A stretch of 19,514 bases of DNA from a bacterium (GTDB taxonomy: Bacteria; Patescibacteriota; Microgenomatia; UBA1400; PJMF01). Below are positions 6,511-14,603 of the stretch, in pieces. Position numbers and translations under genes: made by a program. The stretch is from contig OMIS01000015.1 in the NCBI GenBank assembly GCA_900299155.1, forward strand, positions 1-19,514, read 5' to 3'. Each line of letters opens with the position of its first letter. Position 1 is the stretch's first letter. The notes below the pieces were generated by a model that saw only the letters and a list, made by a program, of their open reading frames with translations, was not told where the DNA came from and did no database searches.

Positions 6511-8367
6511 ATGCACTTTTCTGACTTCTCCCACCATTTAGAAAAACTTGAACAGACTGCTTCACGTCTGGAGATGACGGCACAACTGGCAGAAGTTTTC
6601 AAAGTACTAGCTGCTGAAGAAGTGGCTGCTGCGAGTTATCTACTTGAAGGAAGATTACTTCCTGCATATCAATCACTTGAGTTTCAAATGTCAATAAAAA
6701 CGGTCGTGCGTGCACTAGCGCGGGCGCAGTGGCAGAGCTCACAAGCAGATGGCTCAGATACTGCCGTGGATACTTTGTTTGGCGAAGTAGATTGGTCATC
6801 CAGAGAAGAAACCGTGAACACAGCATACAAACGACTCGGTGACATTGGTGCGGCAGCGCAAGAGCTATTGGCGCAGAGTAATGTTCAGGTAGAGCTTGAG
6901 TCAGAACCTAAAAAAAACACGAGTACGGCAAACGCACTTTCAATTGTGGAAGTCTATGCCGCACTCATCGAAATTGCTAAAAGTAGTGGAGAAGGCTCTC
7001 AAGAACAGAAAGTGCAACTACTTGTGTCGTTGCTTAATAGACTTGAGCCAGTTGCAGCAAAATATGTTTGCAGAATTATTGTCGGGACACTTCGACTGGG
7101 GTTCTCTACCATGACACTTTTGGATGCGCTCTCATGGGCGATGACTGGAACAAAAGCAGAAAATTCATTACTTGAAGCGGCGTACCAAAAAAAGGCAGAT
7201 ATTGGCAAGTTGGCTGAAAGCTATTTGAAACACAAAGATGCAGCAGCGCGACAACAAGCTTTGGCAGACTACACCATTGAAGTGGGCGTGCCGATTGTGC
7301 CGCAGCTCTGCCAAGTTTTGGCCAGTCCTGAAGAAGTTATAGAAAAGATGGAAGAAGTGTATGTAGAAGCCAAATACGATGGGCTGCGTGTCCAGATTCA
7401 TGTTTCTCGTAAGGGTATGCCCAATCCCGTAGCCGGTGGTGCATCTGTTCAGATTAAAACTTTCACTCGCAATCTTGAAGATTCTACTCATATGTTCCCA
7501 GAGTTGGTGGCACTGCTTGATCAAATTAAGGCAGATGAAGCCATCTTTGATGGTGAAGCGATCGGGTACGATGCAGCTACAGGCGCATTATTGCCATTCC
7601 AAGAAACAATTACCCGCAAGCGAAAACACGATGTAGAAAAAACTGCGCAGAGTGTGCCACTTAAGTTTTTTATTTTTGACATTCTAGCGGTAGATGGCAG
7701 ATCTTTACTCGAAACTCCGCTCACTGAGCGCAAAAAACTCTTACAAACAATTTTGACGCAGAACGAGCAGTTTGTAATAACGTCATTTTTGACAACCGCA
7801 GATCCTAAAGAACTGCAAGCATTTCATGAAGAAAAGTTGGCAGCAGGTTTGGAAGGAGTGGTGATTAAGCAAGTTGATTCTCCGTACCAAAGTGGGCGAA
7901 AAGGTTGGTATTGGGTAAAGATGAAACAAACTGCGGGGGCACATGCCAAACTACACGATACGATTGATTGTGTGGTGCTGGGCTACTACTTGGGGCGAGG
8001 AAAGCGCACCGGGTTTGGACTGGGTGCATTTTTAGTAGGAGTTTTAACCAGTGAACAGACTGTCGTGACGATTGCCAAAATTGGAACAGGCATGAGCGAT
8101 GAACAAATTAAGGAACTGAAGCAACTGGCTGATGCGCTCGCGGTAGATACACAGCCCACAGCCTACAGCGTGTCCAAAGAGCTAGTCCCAGATGTATGGA
8201 TGCGTCCTGAACTAGTCGTCGAGATTGCAGCAGATGAAGTTACTCGTTCTCCGTCGCACACTGCGGGTGTGGCACTGCGGTTCCCTCGATTGATTAAACT
8301 ACGCAAAGATAAAACCTGGGAAGATGCCACAACACTAGCGCAACTCAAACAAATTGCGCAGTTATAA
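6511..8367 (+). CDS. ATP-dependent DNA ligase, archaeal/eukaryal type I family
   Basis: 618 residues, slightly longer than typical archaeal ligases of about 560-600. It seals nicks in duplex DNA through an enzyme-AMP intermediate. The N-terminal DNA-binding domain starts like archaeal ligases (LEKLEQTASRLEMTAQLAEVF, then YLLEGRLLPAY). Motif I is EAKYDGLR at 286-293 with K288 the adenylated lysine. Further motifs follow in order: FDGEAIGYD (motif III region), FFIFDILAVDG, LEGVVIKQVDSPY (motif IV), and WVKMK (motif V). The C-terminal OB-fold part includes RTGFGLGAFLVGV and ends with a PRLIKLRKDKTWEDA-type tail typical of the family. Most bacteria replicate with NAD-dependent LigA, so this gene is either an extra repair ligase or an acquisition of archaeal type; such ligases are known in several candidate-phylum genomes. 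The ATG at 6511 gives a normal N terminus. Confidence 0.93.
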   Translation: MHFSDFSHHLEKLEQTASRLEMTAQLAEVFKVLAAEEVAAASYLLEGRLLPAYQSLEFQMSIKTVVRALARAQWQSSQADGSDTAVDTLFGEVDWSSREETVNTAYKRLGDIGAAAQELLAQSNVQVELESEPKKNTSTANALSIVEVYAALIEIAKSSGEGSQEQKVQLLVSLLNRLEPVAAKYVCRIIVGTLRLGFSTMTLLDALSWAMTGTKAENSLLEAAYQKKADIGKLAESYLKHKDAAARQQALADYTIEVGVPIVPQLCQVLASPEEVIEKMEEVYVEAKYDGLRVQIHVSRKGMPNPVAGGASVQIKTFTRNLEDSTHMFPELVALLDQIKADEAIFDGEAIGYDAATGALLPFQETITRKRKHDVEKTAQSVPLKFFIFDILAVDGRSLLETPLTERKKLLQTILTQNEQFVITSFLTTADPKELQAFHEEKLAAGLEGVVIKQVDSPYQSGRKGWYWVKMKQTAGAHAKLHDTIDCVVLGYYLGRGKRTGFGLGAFLVGVLTSEQTVVTIAKIGTGMSDEQIKELKQLADALAVDTQPTAYSVSKELVPDVWMRPELVVEIAADEVTRSPSHTAGVALRFPRLIKLRKDKTWEDATTLAQLKQIAQL

Positions 8368-8429
8368 GTCACAAATATAAATTCGAGGTTCTGGCAGGTA
8401 TTGTTCACGAAACATATAATTAAGAAAAC

Positions 8430-8464
8430 TAGCAAAAATTGCAGTATTTCAGGTGTATTTGCTA
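8430..8464 (-). terminator. Possible terminator for the glycosyltransferase gene
   Basis: TAGCAAA (8430-8436) and TTTGCTA (8458-8464) form a 7-bp inverted repeat over a 21-nt loop. On the minus strand the second arm is followed by GTTTTCTTAATT, a U-rich tail. It lies 17 nt beyond the stop of the minus-strand gene in the 113-nt convergent gap after the ligase gene; nothing else is seen in that gap. Confidence 0.4.
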
Positions 8465-8480
8465 TCCGTGGAAATTTATT

Positions 8481-9368
8481 TTAGACTTCAAAATCAATCA
8501 AAGATTTGAGGGTTTTTTGTGCTTGCTCAAGCTGCTTTTTTGAAGCAGTTCTGAGTGAGTTCTCAAGGTTAGTAAGCCAGCGTTGCAGTGTGATATTTTG
8601 CGAATTTTTTTCTGCATAGTATCCACCGCCGAGCATGGGGTAGTTTTTGTTGGAGTATGGCTGACTGAAATCTCCACCCAAAATATAGCGAGTTTGGTTA
8701 TTTAAGAAAATACTGACGGTGCGTAAATTACCTTCTTTTTTAAGACGGCGGGTAGAGTAATAAAACTGAGGCTCACGAAATACTCTAAAAGAGTATCCAG
8801 CAGCAAACAATTCATCAATAAACTTAGAGTCTTCAAAGATAGTTTGTTGTTCATCAAAAACAATTTTTTTGGTGACTTCCTTACGGCACCCAATTAATGC
8901 ACCAAGTGCTTGCGGCTTACCCATATTTACACCGAGGATCAATCCATAATTCAATCCACGCTCAATAATTTTTTGCACATTTGAAGATGATTTAATGTGC
9001 GTCCATGTTGTGAAACAATCAGTCGTTGGGTGTTTGAGAATTTGGTACTGCAAGCCTGTGAGAAAATACACTGGTAGCCGATTATCTGCATCCATGAAAA
9101 TCACCCACTGTCCTTTGGCTTTTTCAGCACCCAAGTTACGTTGGTGACTGACATTGCGTTTGGTGGTCGTGAGTAACGTAAGTGGGAATTTATTTTCAAA
9201 CTTCAGCGCCTGTGTTGTGGTTTTATCTTCAGAACGCCCATCCACCACGATCACTTCAAAATCAGTCGTACTCTGTTTTGCTAGATCTCGTAGCAGGAGC
9301 GGCAGAAATTTTTCCTCATTAAGTGTGGGGATCACAACAGAAAAAAATGGATGAGATGATTTTTTCAT
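8481..9368 (-). CDS. Family 2 glycosyltransferase
   Basis: 295 residues. GT2 enzymes transfer a sugar from a nucleotide sugar to an acceptor, usually at the cytoplasmic face of the membrane, for exopolysaccharide, glycolipid or glycoprotein synthesis. The GT-A N terminus is clear: FFSVVIPTLNEEKFLPLLL, then DFEVIVVDGRSEDKT for nucleotide binding, NVSHQRNLGAEKAKG, and the metal-binding DxD motif in FMDADN (D93-A94-D95). FEDSKFIDELFAAGYSFR around the middle resembles the acceptor-side ED region. There is no convincing membrane segment, so it is probably peripheral. The C terminus is a lysine/glutamine-rich helix. Donor and acceptor cannot be told. The gene stands alone, convergent with the ligase gene and divergent from pth, and does not belong to a visible polysaccharide cluster. 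Confidence 0.88.
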   Translation of the reverse strand: MKKSSHPFFSVVIPTLNEEKFLPLLLRDLAKQSTTDFEVIVVDGRSEDKTTTQALKFENKFPLTLLTTTKRNVSHQRNLGAEKAKGQWVIFMDADNRLPVYFLTGLQYQILKHPTTDCFTTWTHIKSSSNVQKIIERGLNYGLILGVNMGKPQALGALIGCRKEVTKKIVFDEQQTIFEDSKFIDELFAAGYSFRVFREPQFYYSTRRLKKEGNLRTVSIFLNNQTRYILGGDFSQPYSNKNYPMLGGGYYAEKNSQNITLQRWLTNLENSLRTASKKQLEQAQKTLKSLIDFEV

Positions 9369-9382
9369 ATCTCTGAGCGTAT

Positions 9383-9388
9383 ATTATA
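9383..9388 (-). promoter_or_regulatory. -10 box of the glycosyltransferase gene
   Basis: On the minus strand TATAAT (9388 down to 9383) is a perfect -10 box 14 nt before the ATG, giving a leader of about 8 nt. The -35 region is weak. Confidence 0.5.
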
Positions 9389-9424
9389 CCTTACATAGAC
9401 CTAGAATAAAAATTAAAGCTTGGC

Positions 9425-9430
9425 TACAAT
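9425..9430 (+). promoter_or_regulatory. -10 box of pth, leaderless spacing
   Basis: TACAAT is followed by exactly 6 nt (AAGAGT) and then ATG 9437. No -35 consensus and no Shine-Dalgarno sequence at a usable distance. Confidence 0.55.
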
Positions 9431-9436
9431 AAGAGT

Positions 9437-10006
9437 ATGCACGTTATTGTAGGATTAGGAAATCCAGGAGCAGAGTACACACACACCCGTCATAACATCG
9501 GGTTTAGAGTGGCGGATGCACTGGCTGTGGCTATTTCTGGCAAGTTTGCATTTCAAAAGAAAATCAATGCGGAGGTTGTCCATACTGAGACTCCTGCATC
9601 ACCTGCTGAAGAAGTATACATTCTTAAACCGCTGACTTTTATGAATAAATCTGGAGAGTCTGTTCGTGCTTTGTATCAATATTTTGGGGGCGGCAAACCC
9701 ACTCCAGAAGTCTTGCAAAAATTATTTGTGGTGGTGGATGATCTTGATATCCCGATCGGGAAGTTCAAGATTCAACTAGCCAAGGGCCCCAAAGTGCATA
9801 ATGGGTTAACGTCACTGTATCAGCAATTAGGTAGCAATGGATTTTTTCATATTAGAATCGGGATTGAAAATAGAGGAGTGAACCGCTCGGCTTGGCCAGG
9901 TGATAGATATGTGCTTTCTAAGTTCACCTCCGCTGAAGAAGATATCTTGAAACAAGTAATCCCACAAGTTGTTCAAGAGTTGCTAAAGCAGACTAGAATA
10001 CGTTAG
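9437..10006 (+). CDS. pth: Peptidyl-tRNA hydrolase
   Basis: 189 residues, the usual length for bacterial Pth. It cleaves the ester bond of peptidyl-tRNAs that drop off the ribosome, recycling tRNA. The family start VIVGLGNPGAEYTHTRHNIGF is intact, with N9 and the catalytic H19. Other expected residues are N70 in FMNKSGE, D101 in the VVDDLDIPIG segment, and H121-N122 in VHNGL; the glycines that normally precede this last motif (GGHNG) are replaced here by KV. IRIGIENRG and PGDRYVLSKF complete the family pattern. The ATG at 9437 is fixed by the family N terminus, which begins with the first beta strand, and this makes the spacing of the upstream -10 box reliable. It is the first gene of a dense plus-strand run. 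Confidence 0.95.
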   Translation: MHVIVGLGNPGAEYTHTRHNIGFRVADALAVAISGKFAFQKKINAEVVHTETPASPAEEVYILKPLTFMNKSGESVRALYQYFGGGKPTPEVLQKLFVVVDDLDIPIGKFKIQLAKGPKVHNGLTSLYQQLGSNGFFHIRIGIENRGVNRSAWPGDRYVLSKFTSAEEDILKQVIPQVVQELLKQTRIR

Positions 10007-10009
10007 TAT
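9980..10009 (+). promoter_or_regulatory. Promoter of the MFS gene, inside the 3' end of pth, leaderless spacing
   Basis: TTGCTA (9980-9985), an 18-nt spacer, then TAGTAT (10004-10009), whose first three bases are the pth stop codon. Exactly 6 nt (GAGGTC) separate it from ATG 10016. The GAGG is too close to the ATG to be a good Shine-Dalgarno sequence. Confidence 0.5.
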
Positions 10010-10015
10010 GAGGTC

Positions 10016-11242
10016 ATGCCTCATTTTCGCTACTACTTGCAGCTTCCCAACATTGTCATCGATCAAAACAGAAACTTAAAATTTCTCTACGTCCTGCGCA
10101 TTATGCGCGATATTATCAATCAATTCGGCTTGTTTTTCTTGCCTGTATATCTCTTTCAAATTGGGCAGAAAATTAGCTTGTTTGATGGGTATGGCCTGGA
10201 CTCAATTCAAAAAGGCATGATTACGATTGCGCTTTTTTTCTTGGCTGAACGTGGAGGAATTGTGCTGACTTCCATGCCGATCGGCAAACTTATTTCAGCT
10301 ACTGGTTTCACTAAAACAATATTCTTTTCTTATTTAGTACGCCTAGGATTTTTCACACTGCTAGCACTACTTGATGTGCATCCACAGTTATTTATGTTGG
10401 CAGGGCTTCTAGAAGGCATTCAAGCCAACATGTTTTGGCCAAGTTACTTCACCTTATTTGATCGTCACTCATCTAAAAGTAAGCTCGGTAAAGATTTAGG
10501 ATTCCAGCAGTTTTTCTTACAGCTCTGTAGTGTATTTATGCCTGCCGTTAGTGGGTTTGTGGCGTTTCAGTTTGGGTTTCCAATTTTGTATGGGTTGGTG
10601 GGAATTTTTTCTTTAATCAGTCTGATTATTATTTTGGGTATGAATGTAGAAAAAACGCTGGATCAAGTAAGTTGGGAAGAGTTTATTTCCTGGCTAAAAA
10701 TCCCTATTTTTCTCCGTTTTTCGATGTCCTCCGCAGGAAGATATCTCAATGATGCAATTTTATTTTTGTGGCCACTCTATGTATTTTTTGTGCTGGGCAA
10801 TATAGAAAAAGTGGGGTACCTGTATACCTTTTCGCTATTTCTTGCTTTGCTTGCTGTGTATTTTGTGGGGGTATACATCGACCGTGTCCGTTCGAAAAAA
10901 TCGTTCTTTTTTTCAGGCGGATTTCTATCATTAATTTGGGTGCTGCGGACGCAGCGACTGTCAGTCTGGGGGATCGCATTTGTGGATGCGATTGATAAAC
11001 TATTGGGGAGTATGCACTGGATGTTTTTTGATGCCATGAGTTTACGCAATGCTAAAGGCAGTCAGGCACTCTCATATTTTGTGTACCGTGAGATTATTAC
11101 GAGTGTTGTAGGTGTCATTTTTTGGCTAGTTTTTGCGGTATTTTTCTGGTATAACCAGGGCTGGAATGCGTTGTTTATAGCAGGCGGAATTGGAGTGTTA
11201 CTTACGCTGCTAATTTCCGATCATAGATATGAGCGATCCTAA
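10016..11242 (+). CDS. MFS-type membrane transporter
   Basis: 408 residues, the normal size for a major facilitator superfamily carrier. Hydrophobic segments run throughout, consistent with about 11-12 membrane helices. Examples are FGLFFLPVYLFQIG, ITIALFFLAERGG, IFFSYLVRLGFFTLLALLD, VFMPAVSGFVAFQFGFPILY, VGIFSLISLIIILG, LFLWPLYVFFVLG, and the C-terminal pair around ITSVVGVIFWLVFAVFFWY and ALFIAGGIGVLLTLLI. Short charged loops such as DRVRSKKS fit the MFS inner-loop pattern. No substrate can be deduced. It starts 9 nt after pth and overlaps the next small gene by 14 nt, so translational coupling to that gene is likely. Confidence 0.75.
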   Translation: MPHFRYYLQLPNIVIDQNRNLKFLYVLRIMRDIINQFGLFFLPVYLFQIGQKISLFDGYGLDSIQKGMITIALFFLAERGGIVLTSMPIGKLISATGFTKTIFFSYLVRLGFFTLLALLDVHPQLFMLAGLLEGIQANMFWPSYFTLFDRHSSKSKLGKDLGFQQFFLQLCSVFMPAVSGFVAFQFGFPILYGLVGIFSLISLIIILGMNVEKTLDQVSWEEFISWLKIPIFLRFSMSSAGRYLNDAILFLWPLYVFFVLGNIEKVGYLYTFSLFLALLAVYFVGVYIDRVRSKKSFFFSGGFLSLIWVLRTQRLSVWGIAFVDAIDKLLGSMHWMFFDAMSLRNAKGSQALSYFVYREIITSVVGVIFWLVFAVFFWYNQGWNALFIAGGIGVLLTLLISDHRYERS

Positions 11243-11537
11243 CTCAAAACCCACCAACTTTGCTCCCCTGGGTTCATTATTTGATGCGTTCAAAATTGAA
11301 GATAAAGGCGGGTATATTACTCAAGAATTTCAGGATTTTGGATACCGGTTGGCTATGGAACTCGATGACATGGCACATAAAAGTTTATACATGCGATTAT
11401 CCAAAACAGTAGATCGCGGATTATTGGAGCGAGCACTTTCATTTGTCAGTGATGCACAGAATGCAAAAAGTAAAGCACGCTTATTTATGTGGAAGTTGAC
11501 TGAATTGAAAAAAGAAAAGAAACAACTTAAAAAATAG
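11229..11537 (+). CDS. Small conserved-looking hypothetical protein, 102 aa
   Basis: I do not recognise a named family. It is a soluble, largely helical protein of 102 residues: a flexible N terminus (MSDPNSKPTNFAPLG), a central region (FQDFGYRLAMELDDMAHKSL) with aromatic and acidic residues, DRGLLERALSFVSDAQNAKSK, and a strongly basic lysine-rich tail (LKKEKKQLKK), which could bind nucleic acid or membrane. Its ATG lies inside the last codons of the MFS gene (14-nt overlap), so its expression is probably coupled to that gene; no leaderless-type -10 box sits before it. Function unknown. Confidence 0.7.
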   Translation: MSDPNSKPTNFAPLGSLFDAFKIEDKGGYITQEFQDFGYRLAMELDDMAHKSLYMRLSKTVDRGLLERALSFVSDAQNAKSKARLFMWKLTELKKEKKQLKK

Positions 11538-11576
11538 TTGGACCGTTTTTCAAATGATTTCTCGGGTGAAATACGC

Positions 11577-11582
11577 TAAAAT
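11577..11582 (+). promoter_or_regulatory. -10 box of the GH3 gene, leaderless spacing
   Basis: TAAAAT followed by exactly 6 nt (GAGCGC) and ATG 11589. No clear -35 box. A small inverted repeat ATTTC/GAAAT (11557-11572, 6-nt loop) lies just upstream between the usual -35 and -10 positions. Confidence 0.5.
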
Positions 11583-11588
11583 GAGCGC

Positions 11589-12749
11589 ATGGACTTAAAG
11601 ACAAAGTTATTTTCAGTGCTTTTGGGAATTTTCGCTGTTTGGCTGGGATGGAAGTACTTTACTAGAGAAGGGATTACAGTCTTGGTACCGACTCCTACGC
11701 CTGCAGCCAGCGCTACTCACGCGCCAGGGCAACCACGCGCGACGCGTGCAGATATTGCGCAGCTACTCGCGGTGCCGATCACACTTTCTGGTGCTACGGT
11801 GTCTACGAGTTCAGGAAATCTAGCTTTCGCAGCCGAAGAAAAAGTAGGCTTTGTTTCACTGTTTGGAGATAGCATCGCATCACGCGCTGCCCAGCAAGCT
11901 ATTAGCCAAATTCGTGCTGCAGTGGGTCCGCAAGTAATGGTGGCAGTAGACCATGAAGGTGGTACCGTGCAACGACTTTCTGGTACCGGCTTTACCAAAC
12001 TACCTGCATTACAAGAACTCTGTGATTCTAGTGATGCATTGGCCAGACAACGGTTATTTGCAAAAAGTGCAACTGAGTTGCGTCAAGCAGGGGTCGATGT
12101 CATATATGCACCTGTTGCTGATTTGGCTAGTAACAGTGCAGTACTCAAGTCTCGTACTTGCAGTGACAATGAAGTTATCACGACGACCGTTAATCAAGAA
12201 ATGATTAGTGCATTCATCCGTAGAGGAATTTTGCCTGTTATAAAACATTATCCTGGTATTGGTGCTATAACGAGAGATTTGCATCGCGAAATTGATGCGC
12301 TGTACGACACTCCCAAAGAACTTACAGTTATACAAACTCTGCTCCAAGTGCAACCAAACGCAGGTGTGATGACTACGTTTGTACTTGTCACGGGCATGGC
12401 AGAAAATGCCCCGTGCGCTCTAGATTTCAACTGTGTGATGAAGCTCAACAGCTACTCGCAGCGCACCTTGATTTTTACTGATGCTCTAGAGATGAAATCT
12501 GCGCTGACAGGTACTGATTTAGTAAGTCAAAAGACACTGGTTCAAGTATCAAAAGAAGCGATGCTCGCAGGGAATCATGTCTTGGTGTATGGTAAAGGTG
12601 TAACAGGAAAAGAGCTCTCGGAAGTTCTCAATATGCTTGTTTCGGAGTATGATAGTAACCAAGCAATGCGTGAGAAAATAGATCAAGCATTGCTCAAAAT
12701 TCAGAATACAAAGCAGGAGCTTGCAGCAGAAATAAAGAAGGTCCCATGA
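11589..12749 (+). CDS. Glycoside hydrolase family 3 protein, NagZ-like, membrane-anchored
   Basis: 386 residues: a cytoplasmic stub, one N-terminal membrane helix or uncleaved signal (about 6-24, LFSVLLGIFAVWLGWKYF), a proline/threonine/alanine linker, then a GH3 N-terminal barrel. Family marks are VAVDHEGGTVQRL (118-130), VIYAPVADLA, KHYPG (219-223), the D230-x-H232 acid/base dyad, and FTDALEM with D298 as predicted nucleophile. NagZ-type enzymes remove beta-N-acetylglucosamine from cell-wall or chitin fragments. The usual KHFPGHGD is KHYPGIGA here, so the second histidine and the following aspartate are replaced and activity or substrate may differ. With no lipobox cysteine and an N-terminal anchor, the barrel should lie outside the cytoplasmic membrane. 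The next gene overlaps the stop by 4 nt (ATGA). Confidence 0.85.
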   Translation: MDLKTKLFSVLLGIFAVWLGWKYFTREGITVLVPTPTPAASATHAPGQPRATRADIAQLLAVPITLSGATVSTSSGNLAFAAEEKVGFVSLFGDSIASRAAQQAISQIRAAVGPQVMVAVDHEGGTVQRLSGTGFTKLPALQELCDSSDALARQRLFAKSATELRQAGVDVIYAPVADLASNSAVLKSRTCSDNEVITTTVNQEMISAFIRRGILPVIKHYPGIGAITRDLHREIDALYDTPKELTVIQTLLQVQPNAGVMTTFVLVTGMAENAPCALDFNCVMKLNSYSQRTLIFTDALEMKSALTGTDLVSQKTLVQVSKEAMLAGNHVLVYGKGVTGKELSEVLNMLVSEYDSNQAMREKIDQALLKIQNTKQELAAEIKKVP

Positions 12750-13240
12750 AGTTTTTTGAGAACGCCACCACCCGTTTAGCATTTCAATATCTGATGCCAC
12801 TTGTATATGCAATTATTTTTTATGGTTTCAAAGTTCTACCAAATGAAGCAACGGTAGTTAGTACGATTTTATTTTTATCAGGCTTTTATATTGGAAATGT
12901 GTTGCTGTGGGCAGATGGAACATTCTTATATCCATTTTATAACGAACTGCGAACAGAACCAAAGCAATTAATTACTCGGTCTGCAGCGTTTGCGATTGTG
13001 TATGTCTTATTGGCTTTATTTGTGGTGACTTCCAGTGGTAATTATGTAGGTTCAGGGCTTGTTTTTGGTATTGGATTAACCATCATTTCTGAGTACTATG
13101 CGTATCTCAACTATCCTGACGACTTTAATCAAAAATTTTTATTTCAATTAAAACGACCGCTACAAGCATTTGAAATTGTAAGACTGGTACATAGTTTTAC
13201 GGCCGCAGTAGCAGTTTTAACGATCTTTTTCTATTTTTAA
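12746..13240 (+). CDS. Small multi-pass membrane protein, unknown function
   Basis: 164 residues with four or five predicted membrane helices: LAFQYLMPLVYAIIFYGF; VSTILFLSGFYIGNVLLW; SAAFAIVYVLLALFVVT; GSGLVFGIGLTIISEYY; and SFTAAVAVLTIFFYF at the end. Between helices two and three is a loop with DGTFLYPFYNELRTEPKQL, and before the last helix a polar stretch (NYPDDFNQKFLFQLKRPLQ). I do not recognise a named family. The start overlaps the stop of the GH3 gene (ATGA) and lgt starts 1 nt after its stop, so it is translationally coupled with envelope genes and probably serves the envelope. Confidence 0.8.
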   Translation: MKFFENATTRLAFQYLMPLVYAIIFYGFKVLPNEATVVSTILFLSGFYIGNVLLWADGTFLYPFYNELRTEPKQLITRSAAFAIVYVLLALFVVTSSGNYVGSGLVFGIGLTIISEYYAYLNYPDDFNQKFLFQLKRPLQAFEIVRLVHSFTAAVAVLTIFFYF

Positions 13241-13241
13241 T

Positions 13242-13997
13242 ATGAGCTTTCACTGGTATGGATTTTTGGTGGGTTGTGCGGTACTGGTGGGTGGGTGGAT
13301 CGCAGAACTCAAGGCTAGAAAATATAAGGTAGATTCAGCTTTTTTTGAACGAGCCTTGTGGGTCTGTATCTCGGTTGGGTTTATTTCTGCACGTCTCTGG
13401 CATGTCATGACTGAGATTACATTTTATGCAGATAACCTAATGGATATTTTTTTTGTGTGGCAGGGGGGAATGAGTATTATTGGTGGCGTGGTAGGTAGTG
13501 TTTTAGCACTCTTGATCTATGCTCACGCACAAAGGAGAGCAGCATATGTGTGGCAGTTTCTGGATATTGCTACATTTGCATTGCCCGTGGCACAAGCTAT
13601 TGGGAGGCTTGGCAACTATGTAAATCAAGAATTATTTGGAGTGCCCACAGAGCTACCGTGGAAGATATTTATCACAGTGGAAAATAGGCCAGTACAGTTC
13701 CAAAACCAGAGTTACTTTCATCCATTATTTGCCTACGAAATGATCGCAACGCTGTGTTTTGCTGGTTGTCTGTGGATGCTTGAACAGAAAAAATATGATC
13801 TGCATGTGGGGAGTGGGACGTTGGCACAAGTCTACATTGTGTACTACGCTGTAGTACGTTTTGGTCTAGATTTCTTGCGGCCAGATCGAGGTGTTTTGCT
13901 CTATAATTTAGGATTTAATCAAGTATTTCTGCTGGGTGTACTGATTGTATTTTGTGTTTTACTACTGCGCAAGGTAAGATTGTGGTATGCCGTATAA
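13242..13997 (+). CDS. lgt: Prolipoprotein diacylglyceryl transferase
   Basis: 251 residues, near the usual 260-290. Lgt is an integral membrane enzyme that moves diacylglyceryl from phosphatidylglycerol to the lipobox cysteine of prolipoproteins, the first step of lipoprotein maturation. The Lgt signature GRLGNYVNQELFG is intact (R122). Other markers are WHVMTEI after the second helix, FFVWQGGMSIIGGVVG, PLFAYEM (family HPxxxYE), and VRFGLDFLRPD near the C terminus. About seven hydrophobic segments are visible. Its 3' end overlaps the DUF192 gene by 11 nt. Its presence implies that the organism makes lipoproteins, though no gene in this window encodes an obvious lipobox. Confidence 0.93.
   Translation: MSFHWYGFLVGCAVLVGGWIAELKARKYKVDSAFFERALWVCISVGFISARLWHVMTEITFYADNLMDIFFVWQGGMSIIGGVVGSVLALLIYAHAQRRAAYVWQFLDIATFALPVAQAIGRLGNYVNQELFGVPTELPWKIFITVENRPVQFQNQSYFHPLFAYEMIATLCFAGCLWMLEQKKYDLHVGSGTLAQVYIVYYAVVRFGLDFLRPDRGVLLYNLGFNQVFLLGVLIVFCVLLLRKVRLWYAV
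13952..13980 (+). promoter_or_regulatory. Promoter of the DUF192 gene inside lgt, leaderless spacing
   Basis: TTGTGT (13952-13957), a 17-nt spacer, and TAAGAT (13975-13980), followed by exactly 6 nt (TGTGGT) and ATG 13987. The whole promoter lies inside the last codons of lgt. Confidence 0.45.
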
Positions 13998-14574
13998 AAA
14001 ACCTCTTTTTTCACTCCTTATACTAGCTGTATTGGGCACTGCAATCATCTTGGCACGACCAGTTTGGCAGTCTGTTGTACAACGGCAGTGTAGCACGATG
14101 AAATTCATTAGTGACCCAAAGGCTGGCCCTCCTGTCCCAAACCAACCTTCACAACTCAATACACAACTCTATCCTTCAGTGGCACAAACACCTGACCATG
14201 GTCGTGCCATATTAAAAATCGGTACTACGCAACTTATTGTGGAAGTAGTCAACACAGCAGCCAGTGTTACTCAAGGATTAAGTGACAGAGCGGAGCTTGG
14301 TGCAGATGGTATGTTATTTGTTTTTCAACAGTCCATGATGCCACGATTTTGGATGAAAGAAATGCAGTTTCCGCTTGATCTTATCTGGATTAACAAAAAG
14401 AAGATTGTGGATATCACCCACAATGCACCTGCCCCAGATCCCACAACCCCACTATCAGAGCTGCCTACGTACGCTCCGAGTGCTCCAGTGGATTGGGTGC
14501 TTGAAGTTCCCGCCAGCACTGCTGCACAGCTGCGCTGGGAAGTGGGAATGCCTGTACTTGAGCTAGAAAAGTAG
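13987..14574 (+). CDS. DUF192 family protein, membrane-anchored
   Basis: 195 residues. The N terminus has a membrane helix or signal anchor (FSLLILAVLGTAIILA, about 8-23) and a proline-rich linker. The rest is a DUF192 domain: LIVEVVNTAASVTQGLSDR (QGLSDR at 96-101, family xGLMxR), DGMLFVF (107-113), FWMKEM (121-126), PLDLIW (129-134), a cluster of prolines, and VLEVPA near the end. DUF192 has a compact beta fold, is common in bacteria and archaea, and has no settled function; because of the anchor the domain is probably extracytoplasmic. It overlaps lgt by 11 nt but carries its own promoter-like sequence. Confidence 0.88.
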   Translation: MPYKKPLFSLLILAVLGTAIILARPVWQSVVQRQCSTMKFISDPKAGPPVPNQPSQLNTQLYPSVAQTPDHGRAILKIGTTQLIVEVVNTAASVTQGLSDRAELGADGMLFVFQQSMMPRFWMKEMQFPLDLIWINKKKIVDITHNAPAPDPTTPLSELPTYAPSAPVDWVLEVPASTAAQLRWEVGMPVLELEK

Positions 14575-14603
14575 TTTCAGGGCGTGAGCTTTCGTTTCAA
14601 AAA

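Noticed and set aside
11557..11572. ATTTC/GAAAT hairpin as an operator of the GH3 gene
   Set aside because: Five AT-rich pairs are weak and expected by chance; mentioned only with the promoter.
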